Origin: Cymbomonas tetramitiformis
Taxonomy: Eukaryota; Chlorophyta; Pyramimonadophyceae; Pyramimonadales; Pyramimonadaceae
NCBI GenBank assembly: GCA_001247695.2
Contig: LGRX02026025.1
Coordinates: 21,387 to 85,386, forward strand
Direction: 5' to 3'
Length of the DNA stretch: 64,000 bases
The translations under genes and the position numbers were made by a program. This document shows positions 10,801 through 22,190 of this stretch, in pieces. The notes beneath the pieces were generated by a model. The model saw nothing but the letters and a program-made list of their open reading frames with translations, was not told where the DNA came from and did no database searches. The stretch's first letter is position 1. Every line of letters begins with the position of its first letter.

Positions 10801-12625
10801 GGCAGTCGCAGCCATTCGTCGGGATGCGTCCACAAGGCCAACGTAATCCATGAGTACCGCGTACACCATGCATCGAACTGTAAATGGTTCTTTCTCGATG
10901 ACGTCGAAAACCGTATGACCAGTGGACCACAATACCTCTAGCTCATCCACCAGGTGGTCGTAAAAGAGCGAAGTGTCCTTGGGCTTGCCCTCCGCAATAC
11001 CATACGTGAACACGTGCTTGTGTCGTTCTTCCCCGGGCATGTTGCCAATCGTGAAGCAAATGGGCATGATGCTGGATAGCTGATCGTTGAACGGGTTGAT
11101 TCCATCCGCGCAAAGAATAATCCATAGATTCCGGCGGTCCGCGAAGAATCTGGGGAACTTCTGGACCAAAGCTCGGAGAGCAGGAGAATCTGCATTCGCA
11201 AGGCCGGGTCCAATGTCATTTCCCCATGGGTCCGGCAATTCGCCCTCAAATGTACCACATACCGAACCAACTATAATATCAAACTAATCGCCGATTGAGC
11301 TAGGATGACGAGAGATGGGTCCCACAGGTTTCCCTATACAGGGCGGGATAAGGGACCGATAGGGACGGGAAAGGTACTATGGGACACTCAACAGGGCTGA
11401 GCAATTTTACATGATTCGCACCATGTATCCCGGTGACTTTGTCTGGTTGTTCGTCAGGAAGCTTGGTCGCATCGAAGCTCCGCACCATCGCGGCATATTC
11501 TGGACAGAGGAAGATGTACTCCAGCAGTGATTCCAAAGGCCAGTATCTGAAAATAGATCTTGCTCGACCGTTCGTTCTCACCCCGTCGTGTTCTTTTCCC
11601 AACCGATACCTCGAAGTCTTACACTTTGGACATTTGTCGAGCTCGCTGTGTTCACCCTTGTACATGATGCAGCCCTTGATGCACACGTGCACCTCATTGT
11701 ACGCTCCGTAGAAGGGTTTAAACCGCTTCAATGTCTCGGGGTACGTGCGAGGAAGGACTTGCCGTTCTTCGTTGTTAAGGAGCCTTCCCCGGACGATGTC
11801 GAGAATAGATGCAAAGATGGACTGAGTCCCGTTGTGCTCGACCTGCATCTCCAAAAGGTCAAGTAACAGTCCGTTGATCTTGGAAATGTCCTGCAGGGCG
11901 CCAACACTTCATCAGTCCATCCGCGCTTGGTACTAGAAGGATGCATGTGTAAAGTCATGGGGCAATATGGGTCCCCATCCGGTATGTACCATACATGGGA
12001 CCGGGCCGTTCACACAGGTCCCATATCGGTCCCATGTGGGTACCTTAACTTGCAAGCAGCACTCACTACTGTAACCGTACGAGGCGGTATGTACTGGTCC
12101 TAGACCGGTACCACGTCCCGTACCAATAGGCCCCCCACATGTTCCCAATGGGTACCACATCCTGAACACTCTACTCACCACATCGTCTTCTCCATCGAAA
12201 TCGCCCGCAGAATCGTCAGTAAGGTCTTCGGCATCTTCATCCTCCTCGCCACTAACTTCCCCGTCGCCGCTGTCGTCTCCGGATGACGATTCGCCATCAT
12301 CATCACGTAGTTGTTTCCCAAACCCCAAGTCCTCGATGTGTTTCGCCAACGCTTCAAAGTTGGATATCACTACGGCTTCCCGAGAGGTATAGTCACGATC
12401 CGCATCGCCCATCTCATCATCTCGGGGAGATGATCGCTCATTCTCTTCTTCGAACTCCTCTTGCGGAATGTATACACCATATTGTTTGACATGTCGGAGA
12501 ATTTGACGGCGGCCAAGTTCACGTGTCGAAAGCCCTCGGTGGTGGCATTGATTACACGGACAAATGCCATACTCTGAAACGTAGCGTCCAGGGCGGCTTC
12601 CTTGTATGCCCTGTGGAGTCGCCAT
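7812..12625 (-). CDS. Tnp2-family transposase, nine exons, open when spliced
   Basis: Transposase of the CACTA (En/Spm, Tnp2) superfamily, which cuts and moves the surrounding element. Proposed exons (minus): 12625-12176, 11890-11422, 11270-10704, 10432-10064, 9920-9607, 9450-9063, 8919-about 8729, about 8653-8296, 8175-7812. All introns are GT-AG and the phases agree at every junction except exon 7/8, where the donor or acceptor must be shifted. Domains in order: N-terminal transposase-associated zinc region (CPCNQC) and an acidic stretch in exon 1; a Cys-rich block in exon 2 (VCIKGCIMYKGE, CPKCKTSRY); the Tnp2 core in exon 3 (NLWIILCADGINPFN); exons 4-5; a DUF4218-like domain in exon 6 (HLLTHVVPQLMMYGP); the typical C-terminal domain in exon 9 (DVFKMSIHGHDPF, ending TGA). 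The spliced product is roughly 1,150 residues, normal for the family. No in-frame stop was found, so the copy may be active. Confidence 0.85.
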
Positions 12626-12779
12626 CTATCGTCACATAGACAAGTGCCAAACCATTTTATCCAGCATGTTGCAGGTAGAACGCCTGCAAAAGGTCGTACA
12701 CGCTGGTGAGTAAGTGTTTAAAGCGAGCAGTACTATACGGGGGCGGGGTCTCGGACCGATAGGAATCACTCAGTCCATA

Positions 12780-12955
12780 ACCGGTCCCGAACCCCGGACC
12801 CGTAGGAACCATGCCTTGGACCCCACACGGACCCGTCGGTACCATGCCTTGGACTCCATACGGACCCGTCGGTACCATGCCTGGGACCCCACATGGACCC
12901 GTCGGTACCATGCCTTGGACCCCACACGGACCCCACACGGACCCGTTCGGAATCC
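12780..12955. repeat. subterminal GGACC tandem array, right
   Basis: About five units of roughly 33 bp, each with CGGACCCGTCGGTACCATGC followed by CTTGGACCCCACA. Sequence and composition match the left array, so I take it as the opposite subterminal region of the same transposon. The neighbouring 12656-12780 contains only the untranslated start of the transposase gene. Confidence 0.8.
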
Positions 12956-13033
12956 ACCGCAGCAAGACGCCGCAACCCTAATAAACCCTATGGTCCCATA
13001 GGTGGAACACAGCCCGCCCCTATGGGGTAAAGT

Positions 13034-13500
13034 AAAAAACAACTGGGTCTAGGGAACGAAACAGGGTCCATGTGGTCCAAAAATGTCTGACCATGCATGG
13101 ACCTCGCATGGACTTGCCAAATAACCCGTTGAACCACTGTGGGACCGACGGCATGGACCCGTAATGAAGCCTATGGGACCGACGCACAGGTGTTTTTGCC
13201 TTTTTTTGCTTAAAAAAGTGCATTTTGGGGTTACGCGTTACACATGGACCTCACTTGGACCGACCAGTGTTAAAGGCTCGCTCTCACGCTGCCCCCATGA
13301 GGATTAGCGGGTCCCCGAGATTTTACAAAAAAAACAACTGGGTCTAGGGAATGAAACAGGGTCCATGTGGTGCAAAAATGTCTGACCATGCATGGACCTC
13401 GCATGGACTTGCGTCGGACCACACATGGACCGACGGCATGGACCTGTGATGAAGCCTACGGGACCGACGCACAGTTTCACATTTTTGGGGATTCGAGTCA
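13034..13500. repeat. direct duplication of a GGACC-containing block
   Basis: The block CAACTGGGTCTAGGGAA...ATGCATGGACCTCGCATGG...GGGACCGACGCACAG occurs at about 13034-13190 and again at about 13330-13470, followed by three ACATGGACCTC words up to 13530. It is the outermost repeat-rich part of the transposon on this side. No gene is supported. Confidence 0.75.
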
Positions 13501-13535
13501 CATGGACCTCACATGGACCTCACATGGACCTATCT

Positions 13536-13907
13536 AAAGAACGTGGGCGAGGCAAACAGCGGTGTAAAGAATTCCTCGTTGAGAGATAGCGAAAATCGAC
13601 CCAAAAATCGGAAAACACAAAAATTATGCACAAGAAAGGGCAGGTTGACTGCAATATATCCGGCCAAACAAAAAAGCAAAAATACGTTTTTCCCGTGAGA
13701 TATCGGCATTTTTGTGCGTGCGATTTTTTCAAATCGAACTAAAGGGAAAAAATCGAAGAACAGGTGCTCTGTGGGAATGCTTTCCTGTTCCCAGCGAACG
13801 GTGCAATCGGCGGACTCGATGCACTCCCCTATCCTAATCCAACGGTCCCCATGATTTGCTTAAACTCAAAACGGCGTAAGGGGGGATCGAACCCACGACC
13901 GACCACC
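13536..13907. other. intergenic, with a tRNA-like B-box word
   Basis: No gene. On the minus strand near 13880-13895 the sequence GGGTTCGATCCCC matches the internal B-box/T-arm consensus of tRNA genes (GGTTCGANNCC), but no cloverleaf can be drawn around it. It lies exactly where the Ty3 protease frame ends, so it may be a tRNA-derived scrap or chance. Confidence 0.4.
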
Positions 13908-16462
13908 TTAGGCTTTGATCTCCTTGGTCGCTTGGGCCGCTGATAACATTACCATCGGTTCCAGAGCCATGGCGGTTCTCTCGCCTTTGCGCGTGGAGCT
14001 ACGCCCCGGCGAACATCCCCGTATCCGCACAGATTTGCCATGATGACGAAACTTGACTGATCCCCACCCATCATAGTCCAGCGTGACCGGCGAGAGGTGT
14101 CTCAACCACCTTCCTCCGAGTACAATGTCCACCTTGATGCCCAGTGAGAGGAAGTACTCGCATCTTGATGACCTCGGAGTAAGTCCCCTCTGAAGTCTCT
14201 GCTGTCAGCTTGCCGTAAGCGACTTGCGCAGAGGTCTGCACTGACCCATCCGCGAGGGTAACGTTCAGCGGCGTCCCATTAGCGCGAACCGTGAGGTTCA
14301 ATCTCTTGACGCACTCACTGGAGATGAATTCATCCGAGGCACCAGAATCCACCAGCACGCGCACTCGCTGTCCCTTCAGCAAGGCCCAGAACACCAATAG
14401 CAGCGTTCCCTCTTTGTCCCGAATCGCAGTCAGCTGACTGTCCTGGTTCCACATTACTTGACCATCGCGTCGCAGATGTGCACAGATGGCTGCTCGCACT
14501 GGGTGATGCAAAGGTACGCGCTGCTTAGACCGGATAGGTCTTGTGCGAGGTGGTGCAGGCTGAGAAAGAGGATCCGGACCAAAGTACCACCCACCCTCCA
14601 GGTCGCGATCTGCTTGTAGCTGCCGCTCCTTAGCGCGCCGCTCCTGTCCTTGAGCGCGTCGTCTGGCGCGGATCTGCGTGCGGCTTTCTAGAGGGTAAGA
14701 GCGAAGAGGCTGGCGGGCAATCTCCTCCTCCTCTTCCTCCCCAGAGCTATCTTCTGGTTCGGAATCTTGAGTGAAAGAGGTGGGTTCTTCTTCCCGCGGT
14801 GCAGCCTGGGCGTTGGTGACGTTCGCTGGTGCTGCCACTGCTTCATTACCTTCCAGAATCGGCCGCAGACGGTGGCGTTGCTGTTTCTGAATGGCCAGTA
14901 GCAGTTCCAGGTGGGTTTCCTCCTGGATGGGTTTCAGGGGAGTCGGCTCCACTCCTTCTGTCACCGTTGTCAGCACACTTTGGTTGTTCTCTGATCTGGC
15001 GGCGGCCAACTGTCGCTCCATCAACTGCTGCGTGAAGTTGAGCGACCGCTGGGAGTCCTCGAGGTCTGAAATGTCCCCAGAAGTTGCGGGCTGAGAACTG
15101 GATGGAGATAGGGTCAAATCCAGAGTTGCCTCTGGATTCGCATCTGATGGTTCCGCTGAGTCCAGGTAGGGTTGATCGCCATTTGCTGTCGATGGTAGGG
15201 CCAGGTGAGCGGCCTCCTCCGCAGCTTCCCTTTCTCGCTGGTTCCATTGGTGCACCCGGTATAGGCTGCACCAGGCGTCTGGAATTCCTACATCTCCACC
15301 AGAACCTGGAAATAGTACCGCACTCGGTCTCCAGAGATAGCTGAACTGCTCCTTTGGTTATCGTCAGGTCAGGGGTGACCTTCCCATGCCATCTGTACCA
15401 GCGGCGGCGGTATCTGCGCCACCCTTCTGGCACCCATGCATCTCTCCATTTCTCATTCTCCTTTACCAGCGCTGCCGCGGCCATGTGCTCCGGGTGCGTC
15501 ATCTCTCTCCAAGCTCGCGTGCGATCCGCCAGTGACTCTGCTCGAAGTCCCGGTGATTCCTCTCCCAACCTCGTAACCTCTGCCTCATGCTGCAGTCGTT
15601 CTCGTACAGTCTTCGGGGTTCTGCTGCGAGGTTTCCCAGTGCGCTTGCGCGCTGCGCTCGTAGTGCGCGCTGCGCTTGAGGCTGCCGCCCTCTCTGCCAA
15701 GGCTGGACACGCTGCTGGTCGAGACGTCGAAGGAAACACCTCAGGTCGAAGTTTAAAAGGTGGGGGTTCTGAAGCTGGACCAGTTTTTGAAGTTCCATCC
15801 CCTTCCTCCCCACTGTCGTCCAGAGGGTGTGAAACCGCGGGCAGCGTTACATCTTGCAGACGCTGCCGCAAAGCTCGCATACGCTCCACCGGAGCCTTCC
15901 TCGGTACCCGCGGCCGAGGAGCTTCACGCCAGGGGGTGTTGAGTGGGTTGAAGGTCCACTGAGTATCCTCTTCCTGACCATCATCCTCCTCCAGTGCTGC
16001 CAGTACTGATGTCTCAGGGTTAGGGTTAGGGTTAGGGTTAGGGTCATCCCCAAGGTCTGGGGGTTCAACGCGGGGCGTTTCGCCACGCTCGCGTCGTGGA
16101 GCTGGACAGCAGTTACCAGTTCCAGGGGAGCGATCCACACTGAACATAACGGGAGGCTTGGAGCGCTCAGGCGACGAAGGGGTATTTCGTGGCGACCGCT
16201 GATGGCGCCGGGACATTAAGTGATGTTCTCGCCGGCCCTGCTCAGTGGAAAGGTTCGCTGTATAAACAGCGGTTCTGGTTAACGAGGGTTCATCCCGTAG
16301 GGTTCTGGTTCTGTCGAGACGGCGTTGTCGCCTCTGATCGACAGACCAGGTGAATCCATACCCTCGAGCAGCCAGAGGGTTGGGGGGTGGCGCAGGATCC
16401 TTCTGAATATTCCCCCGGTTGTGGGCGAAGGCTGTACTTCTCGCCCAGGGGCGGTTACCCAT
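13908..16462 (-). pseudogene. Ty3-like pol: long N-terminal region and aspartic protease
   Basis: The pol ORF starts at an ATG (16462), 38 bp after the gag stop and in a different frame. It encodes a long basic/acidic, poorly conserved N-terminal region and then, after a frameshift near 15270, a retropepsin-type protease: RVLVDSGASDEF at about 14325-14365 (catalytic DSG) followed, after another frameshift near 14160, by DIVLGGRWLRHLSP, the usual flap/ILG block. The protease would cut the polyprotein in the particle. The frame ends at about 13908, with no RT, RNase H or integrase attached. A Ty3 RT remnant in the same orientation lies at 1-1460, and I cannot show whether it belonged here. At least two frameshifts make this copy defective. 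Confidence 0.75.
16016..16043. repeat. TTAGGG telomere-type repeat inside pol frame
   Basis: Between four and five TTAGGG hexamers on the plus strand. On the minus strand they are translated as an Asn-Pro dipeptide run within the retroelement pol N-terminal region. Too short to be a telomere. Confidence 0.9.
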
Positions 16463-16500
16463 ACCGCCCTGTCGCCGGCGTCCCGCCGGCGGGAGGACGC

Positions 16501-19500
16501 TTAGTCCTCCTCCTCCGCAGATTGCTGACCCGAGGAGGACGCTGCGGCCGATTCCTCGTTCTGAAAATACTCCAGCGCTTCTGCTTCATCTTCCAAATCC
16601 TCCCATTCTGTCTCCAGCGCTGCGATATGAGATTCATTCGCAGCGCGGCGGCGTGCCAAACGAGCTGGGGCGTCAGCAATCCAGGCACGTTTCTTGGCCT
16701 CGTCGGGACAGTTAGCCCATAAATGGGAGTCAGAGTTGCAGACGTAGCATCCGCGTGGCGGCCTGGTCAATCCCGCCGGGCTGGGCGGCACGGCGTGTTG
16801 CACTCTAAGGTCTGCGGGGTCGAGGTCAGTAGCGCCTTCCTCCCCAGCGTCCTGCACGGCGTTAAGTCTTGAGGACGAGCGACCATTCCTCCAGGCAGGA
16901 CTTCGGTTCGCAGGTGCAGAGGCGGGAGAGGTTCGCGCTGCAGTCAGAGCTTCACTGCGCTCCAATTTGGTGGCCACAGTGATGATATGCTGCAGCGCGG
17001 TGGATCCGGGATGATTGCTCTCCCAATCCGCTGGACTTTGCAGATCCAACCGATCCTCAATAAGGCGATCCATCACAGCTTGCTTCAGTCGCAGTCCAGA
17101 CCAGAACTGATATAATAGCTGCTGCTGACTGATGGCATGGCAGTTGGGCATGGCGTCTGCCAATAACTACACTACCTCGTGCCAGGATACCAGACGAGTG
17201 GCGAACAAACGCGCAGTCTCTTCTCGTCGCTGCGCCATGCGCATCACGGTCCCCGCTAGTCCTACCAGCGCGATGTCATCCAGCACGCTCCTGGCTACGT
17301 CGGCCAGGAAAGGCGCCAAAGTGGCGTAACGCCGGTTCCAGGCCTCCGAGTTCAACATACCACCTTGCTTGAGAAGGGGGTTCGATGACTGGAAGAGGAG
17401 GCGGCTGGTAGGCTGCGAGTCCAATGCCACGCCTGCACGCGAGGTCGGCGTAACTGACTGAGCTGACTGTACTGACTGGCTGCTCCGTAGTTGTTGAGGT
17501 CAGCGAGGTAGTCAAAGGTCTGGACTCGCGGTTCAACAGGGACTCGAGCATATCCGTAGTTGTTGAGGTCAGCGAGGTAGTCAGAGGTCTGGACTCGCGG
17601 TTCAACAGGGACTCGAGCATATCCGTATCCGTAGCTGCCTCCGTAGTCGCCTGAGTCAGTGAAGGCGTCAGTGAGGTTGCCTCGCTGTCTATCTCGGACT
17701 CGAAAGTCACCGATAACCTTGCCAGAGCGTCACCGATCACCTTAGGTTCCGTAACGGTATCCGTAATCGGTGAGGTCAGAGAGTCACCGGTCACCTTCCA
17801 GGCCTCCGAGTTCAACATACCACCTTGCTTGAGAAAAGTCAGGGATCGCGGCTGTAGTTTGCGTTGCGCCACTTCCTTCAAGATCTCCGGCATGGTGATC
17901 ATGGTCAGGTCTAGGCGATAAGCACTCATGCGACCCAGGGCGAAGGTGACTACGCCCATTGACAGAAAATTGACCAGCGCTTCAGAAAAAGGTGGAAGCG
18001 CGGCAATATCGGCGTCAGTGGTGATTAGTTCAGCGGAGGAGGGGTACATAGGAATGTCTCTGATCAGCTTGAGCACATCAGCCACTGTCTTGGATTCTCG
18101 GTAGACATCGCTTGGGGAAGCCGCTCCCATAAGATCGTGGTGCCCTGGAAATTGAGAAAGGCGCTGGTCCACCGGCAGGAGTCCCGGGGCCGCTGGCAAG
18201 GAATTTCCAGGCGATCTGTACTCTTCTGCACTGGGAACACCAGAGGGAAACCGGTTGACGCCCAGTCTCGCCGGTACCGTGGCGGGAGTTGGTTGGTTGC
18301 CGGCAGCCATTCCTCGAAACAGGTACGCCTCGGAGGATGAAAATGCTGCCCAAATTTGGAGTCCAAGGGGGTCAAATTCTGTCAACTCGGACTCTAAGGC
18401 ATTTTCCGCGATGGGCACCCATGAGTACAATGGCAGGCGTCTCTGCTGAGTTCCAGTACGGCTTTCCGCGCAACGCCGCGCTTCATCCACTTGCGTTTTC
18501 TCCACTTCCAAGTGAAAGCGTCACTGTCCTCAATCTCAGTCAGGCGCACAGGAGTATGCACTGACCCATGCTGCGCCAGGTCTTGGATGTCCACTCCGAT
18601 GTGCCGCATAGTCATCCAAATCCGATTTGTGTCGTTTATGAAGTGACTGGCGCTTCCGGGCATGGTTGGCAGTCGGTAAGAATATTGGGCCTCAGCGCCA
18701 TGGCTGACAGTCACTGCAGAAGAAGAGGACAGGTGATTTCTCAACCAGAAGGAGGCTCCTTCTAAAGTCCAGAGTAACACATCTAGACGCCTGTGTCGTG
18801 GGTCACCATTGTCTGAAGGCGGGGGCGAGTTTCCTGGTGACGGATGATCAGGCTCAGCTGAGTCAGAAGGCGATGAACCGGTAGCCGGTGGATCAGCCGG
18901 TGCCGGTGGATCTGGCTGAAATGGTGCCGGTGCCGGATGAGCCGGTGCCGGAGCCGGATGAGCCGGTGCTGGAGCCGGTTGATCCGGTGCTGGTGCCGGT
19001 TGAGACGGTGCTGGTACCAGCCAGGGACCTGATCCAGCTGCTGGCGCCGGTGCACCTGGTAAACCGCTCGCCCATCCTAAGGTGTGCTGGTAGGGCGTCA
19101 TAGGTGGAGCGCCCACCGCTGGTAGACCCGAAGTCAGATGAGGATAGCGTTGGAGCACTTGCTGATGTAGATTCTGCATGTACTCTGATACTTCCAACAT
19201 CATCTGATTCTGCATTAGGATTTGATGCTGATGGTTCAGTGCTGGGATCGAGGCATCTGCGGGCGTTCTGGCTGAGGCGGGGTCAGAGAAGAGTACTCTG
19301 CGCTGTTCTGCCAGGCGCTGCTGGTGCTGTTCCCATCGCTGATGGCGTCTCTCCCGGCGAGAAAGCTGGTTCACGGAGTCTTGGCTCAGAGATAAGTTTC
19401 TGACTGGGATTCGACTGAGGACATCTGCTTGGGAAGGGGGTTCGATGACTGGGAGAGGAGGCGGCTGGTAGGCGGCGAGTCCAATGGCACGCCTGCACGC

Positions 19501-20977
19501 GAGGTCGGCATAATAACTAACTGAACTGACTGTACTGACTGGCTGCTCCGTAGTTGTTGAGGTCAGCGAGGTAGCCAGAGGTCTGGACTCGCGGTTCAAC
19601 AGGGACTCGAGCATATCCGTATCCGTAGCTGCCTCCGTAGCGGCCTCCGTAGTCGCCTGAGTCAGTGAAGGAGTCAGTGAGGTTGCCTCGCTGTCCATCT
19701 CGGACTCAAAAGATCACCTTATGCTCCGTAGCGATATCCGTAATCGGTGATGTCAGCGAGTCACCGGTCACCTTCTGCGTAAGCGTTGAGGTCAGCGAGT
19801 CACCGATCACCTTCTCCGTAAGCGGCGATGTCAGCGAGTGCCCAGAACATGCTATGCTTATGTGGCGTGGGCCACCTGTCAAGCCGGAGCCACCTGTCCT
19901 CCCCGCTGCCCCCACCTCCCCGTTGCTTGTTGAGGAGGGAGTTGGATGCATTGAGTGTGCCATGGGTTCGCCAGCAATGCTTTGGTCCATGTCCTCTGAC
20001 CTCCCCGCTGCCCCCACACCCCCTTGGTTAGGGCGCGGAGTCCAGGCGAGATTCGCACCCTGCTGCTGGCGCGTTCGCCAGTTGGCCACATCGGAGCGGG
20101 AGGGAAATTGGCGAAGTCCTTGTTTCTGCTCGTTCGCCTCATTCTGCATGTCCTGCTCACATGTTGGAAGTTTGACCTCTGCCATTTCGCGCACTGCTAT
20201 CGGGTCGCGAGGTGGTCGGCCAGCAGAAGCTGCTCCAGCAGACTCACCCTGAAGCGCGTTCTCGCTGAAGGGCGTGGGCAGCTGGCCGTGCGGGGAGGTC
20301 ATCACCGTAGCTCCAGACCAAGTGTGTGGAGTCCTGTAGGATGGCAAAGGACTTCGCTGTCTTGGAGCTGGAGGACTCATGTCGCGCGTCCGCGGTGGGC
20401 TCCTGCGGCGCGGCGGTGGCGGGGTCCGGTCTCGAGTCCGAGGCGGGCTTCGCTGGCGCGGAGGTGGAGGGCTCATGTCGCGGCTTCCAGGCAGTCGCAG
20501 AATGCCAGGGGAAGGGGTGGTCATCAGGTTGACATACCGCTGGGGAGTCGCCCTCATGTTCCGCCCTGCACCAGGGGTGTCAACGGTCAGCACCCGTGGT
20601 GACGCCGCTCTTGCAGGACGCAGGGGCGGATTAGGGCGCTGCTTAGGTACCGTTACAGCCTCCTCCATGGGAGGTGTCACACAAGCTGTTCCAGAAGCCA
20701 GAACCAGAGGAGTCGTGCTGTGGAACTCAGGGGCAGCAGCTGACAAGGTCGACTTCTTTTTGGGTATCTGGAAGCTTGGCTCACCTGCTGCTGTCGCAGC
20801 CTGCGGCGGCTGACCCGGAGAGGGCGCCTTGTAGGTGCCCTTCGCCCCCTTGCCAGTGGCTCCAGTGGCTGCAGCGCCTCTCGTGCTGCGCTGACTGGCA
20901 TGTCGTCCTCTCGTACGCCTGGGAGTCGACGTAGGCGACGTTGGAGGTGAGCGCCCAGTGTTGGCGTTTTGCATCAT
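16501..20977 (-). pseudogene. Ty3-like gag with zinc knuckle, frameshifted
   Basis: Gag (capsid-nucleocapsid) of a Ty3-like element. Seen: ATG at 20977 (MMQNANTG); a long Pro/Arg/Ser-rich N-terminus with repeated PPPRQRSPPRTRD units; a Thr/Ser repeat region (LTSPLTEKV-type units, about 19700-19850); a Pro/Ala/Gln region with 7-12-residue PAPAHPAP repeats; a capsid-like part around 17850-18500; and a CCHC zinc knuckle (CYVCNSDSHLWANC, about 16710-16752). The protein ends acidic at a TAA (16501). Frames change near 19700, 18450, 17370 and 17165, so it is not translatable as one protein. An inserted copy of the N-terminal region lies inside the capsid part (see 17336-17835). The post-knuckle motif (AWIADAPARLA) resembles the gag at 47.6-50.9 kb, so the two elements are related. 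Confidence 0.75.
17336..17835 (-). repeat. segmental duplication in gag bounded by 40-bp direct repeats
   Basis: An identical 40-bp sequence (TTCCAGGCCTCC ... TTGCTTGAGAA) stands at 17336-17375 and 17796-17835. The 420 bp between are a copy of the gag N-terminal region found at about 19440-19800 (same LESLLNRESRPL and YQPPPLPVIEPP blocks). Inside the copy a 69-bp unit (DMLESLLNRES...) is tandemly doubled. Reading the gag without the insert joins the capsid sequence cleanly across one 40-bp copy. Confidence 0.85.
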
Positions 20978-22135
20978 GTTGAAATTGAGTGTTGAAAAGT
21001 GGAAATCTGACCGTTGAGGAAGTCAAATCTGTCCAATTTGGGCAAATTCCCCCAGAACACTCAGAAAAACATTTCATCGTAGCAGTGGAAGTCGTTGTGA
21101 ACAAAGAAATATGCTTTCCAGAGTGCAATGCTGTTTCTGGTGGTCAAATTTCAAAAATTGAGTGACAATCGGCAATTTGGGTAAATTCTTGGCGGCCATC
21201 CCGAAGCAATCCAGACTAATTGGCCTGTTCTCAGTGTTGGAGACTATTTTTTTTCTTCAAAGAATATAAAAAAATAGAAAACTATTCTTCTGGGCTTCAG
21301 TTTCCTCCTATGTAGTCTGATGGGCTCAAATTTGTCGAATTTTGCTCTGTCGTGCCGGTTGGCCATCCCAATTTAAAATGTAGAGATCCGTGAGGACCCA
21401 GGTGTCGGGGCCAGGTTCCAAACGAAAAAAAACCATCAAGAAACGTCAGGAATTTTTTTGTCTACGTTAAAACTGTCTCCGAGGTCCTCTTTTCTCAATC
21501 TGGCCAATGGTCCACTTTTCACTCTCGGTTCGGGTCAATCTGGTTGTCAATCCCGGTAAATTTGACTTGCTGGCGGCTTCTTTTCCCACTTTCTGACCAG
21601 TTTGTAGCATAACAGTTTTGGAAAAGCGACTGTCTGCATGCAGGGTGAAAGGCAGGGGGCAAAAAGGCGCAGAGCAATACCACTTCCAAGTGAAGCCTTC
21701 TTGAGCACTTGACTGTATCCGAGCCGGAGCTCAAGGGTCAGTCAGAGGTTAATTCTGCTTCAAATCTTGGGGCACAGGTCCGTTTTCGGCAATTTTGCAG
21801 TGTACAAAATTGCAATGTTCTAGATAAACAGTTGAACAAGGCTACAATTCAAGCAATTGCAATATCTTTATGGCAGGAAAGATTGACCAGTAAATTAAAA
21901 GGTTGAGCAACAGCTCCTCCAAATAGTTACTTCAAGTTAGAACAGCCTCCAAATGGGCAGAATTCAAGTCTTATACTTTCAAGGCGCGCAGTTCATATCT
22001 CTAATCGATCTGTCCCATGTCGGCTGGCATATCATCATCTGCCACCTATACAAATCCTAATCAGAGAATCTGCATTTGGACAATCCTAATCAAGACAGTT
22101 GATTTCATTGTCCCTTGCTGGTCTTTGCCTTCTTC
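20978..22135. other. retroelement leader/LTR candidate, no gene
   Basis: No supported gene. The DNA has T/A homopolymer runs and repeated GTTGGNGACTAT- or AATTTGGG-like words, and it lies directly upstream of the minus-strand gag start at 20977 and downstream of the integrase-methyltransferase region. It is where an LTR and leader would be expected, but I found no second copy in the window to define LTR ends. Confidence 0.4.
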
Positions 22136-22190
22136 CTACGAGGAGTCAAGGTCATCACTGTCACTGCTGCATTTCAAATGAGTTATGTAC

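Larger units (their letters stand above)
6230..13535 (-). mobile_element. CACTA/En-Spm-like DNA transposon
   Basis: A 7.3-kb element with a Tnp2-family transposase gene (7812-12625) between two arrays of short GC-rich repeats built on GGACC (6240-7640 and 12780-12955, plus a duplicated block to 13500). This layout, gene between subterminal repeats, is typical of CACTA elements, where the repeats bind the transposase. It sits in the LINE reverse transcriptase on the left. The exact ends are not resolved: I could not find a matching CACTA terminal inverted repeat and 3-bp target duplication, and the LINE does not resume on the right. Boundaries are therefore approximate. Confidence 0.75.

Noticed and set aside
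13875..13950. tRNA gene on the minus strand
   Set aside because: Only a B-box/T-arm-like word fits; no acceptor, D or anticodon stem can be drawn.
16475..16505. GC-rich palindrome (CCCGCCGGCGGG) after the gag stop as a gag-pol readthrough signal
   Set aside because: pol is not in the gag frame here, so readthrough would not reach it; a role in reinitiation cannot be shown.
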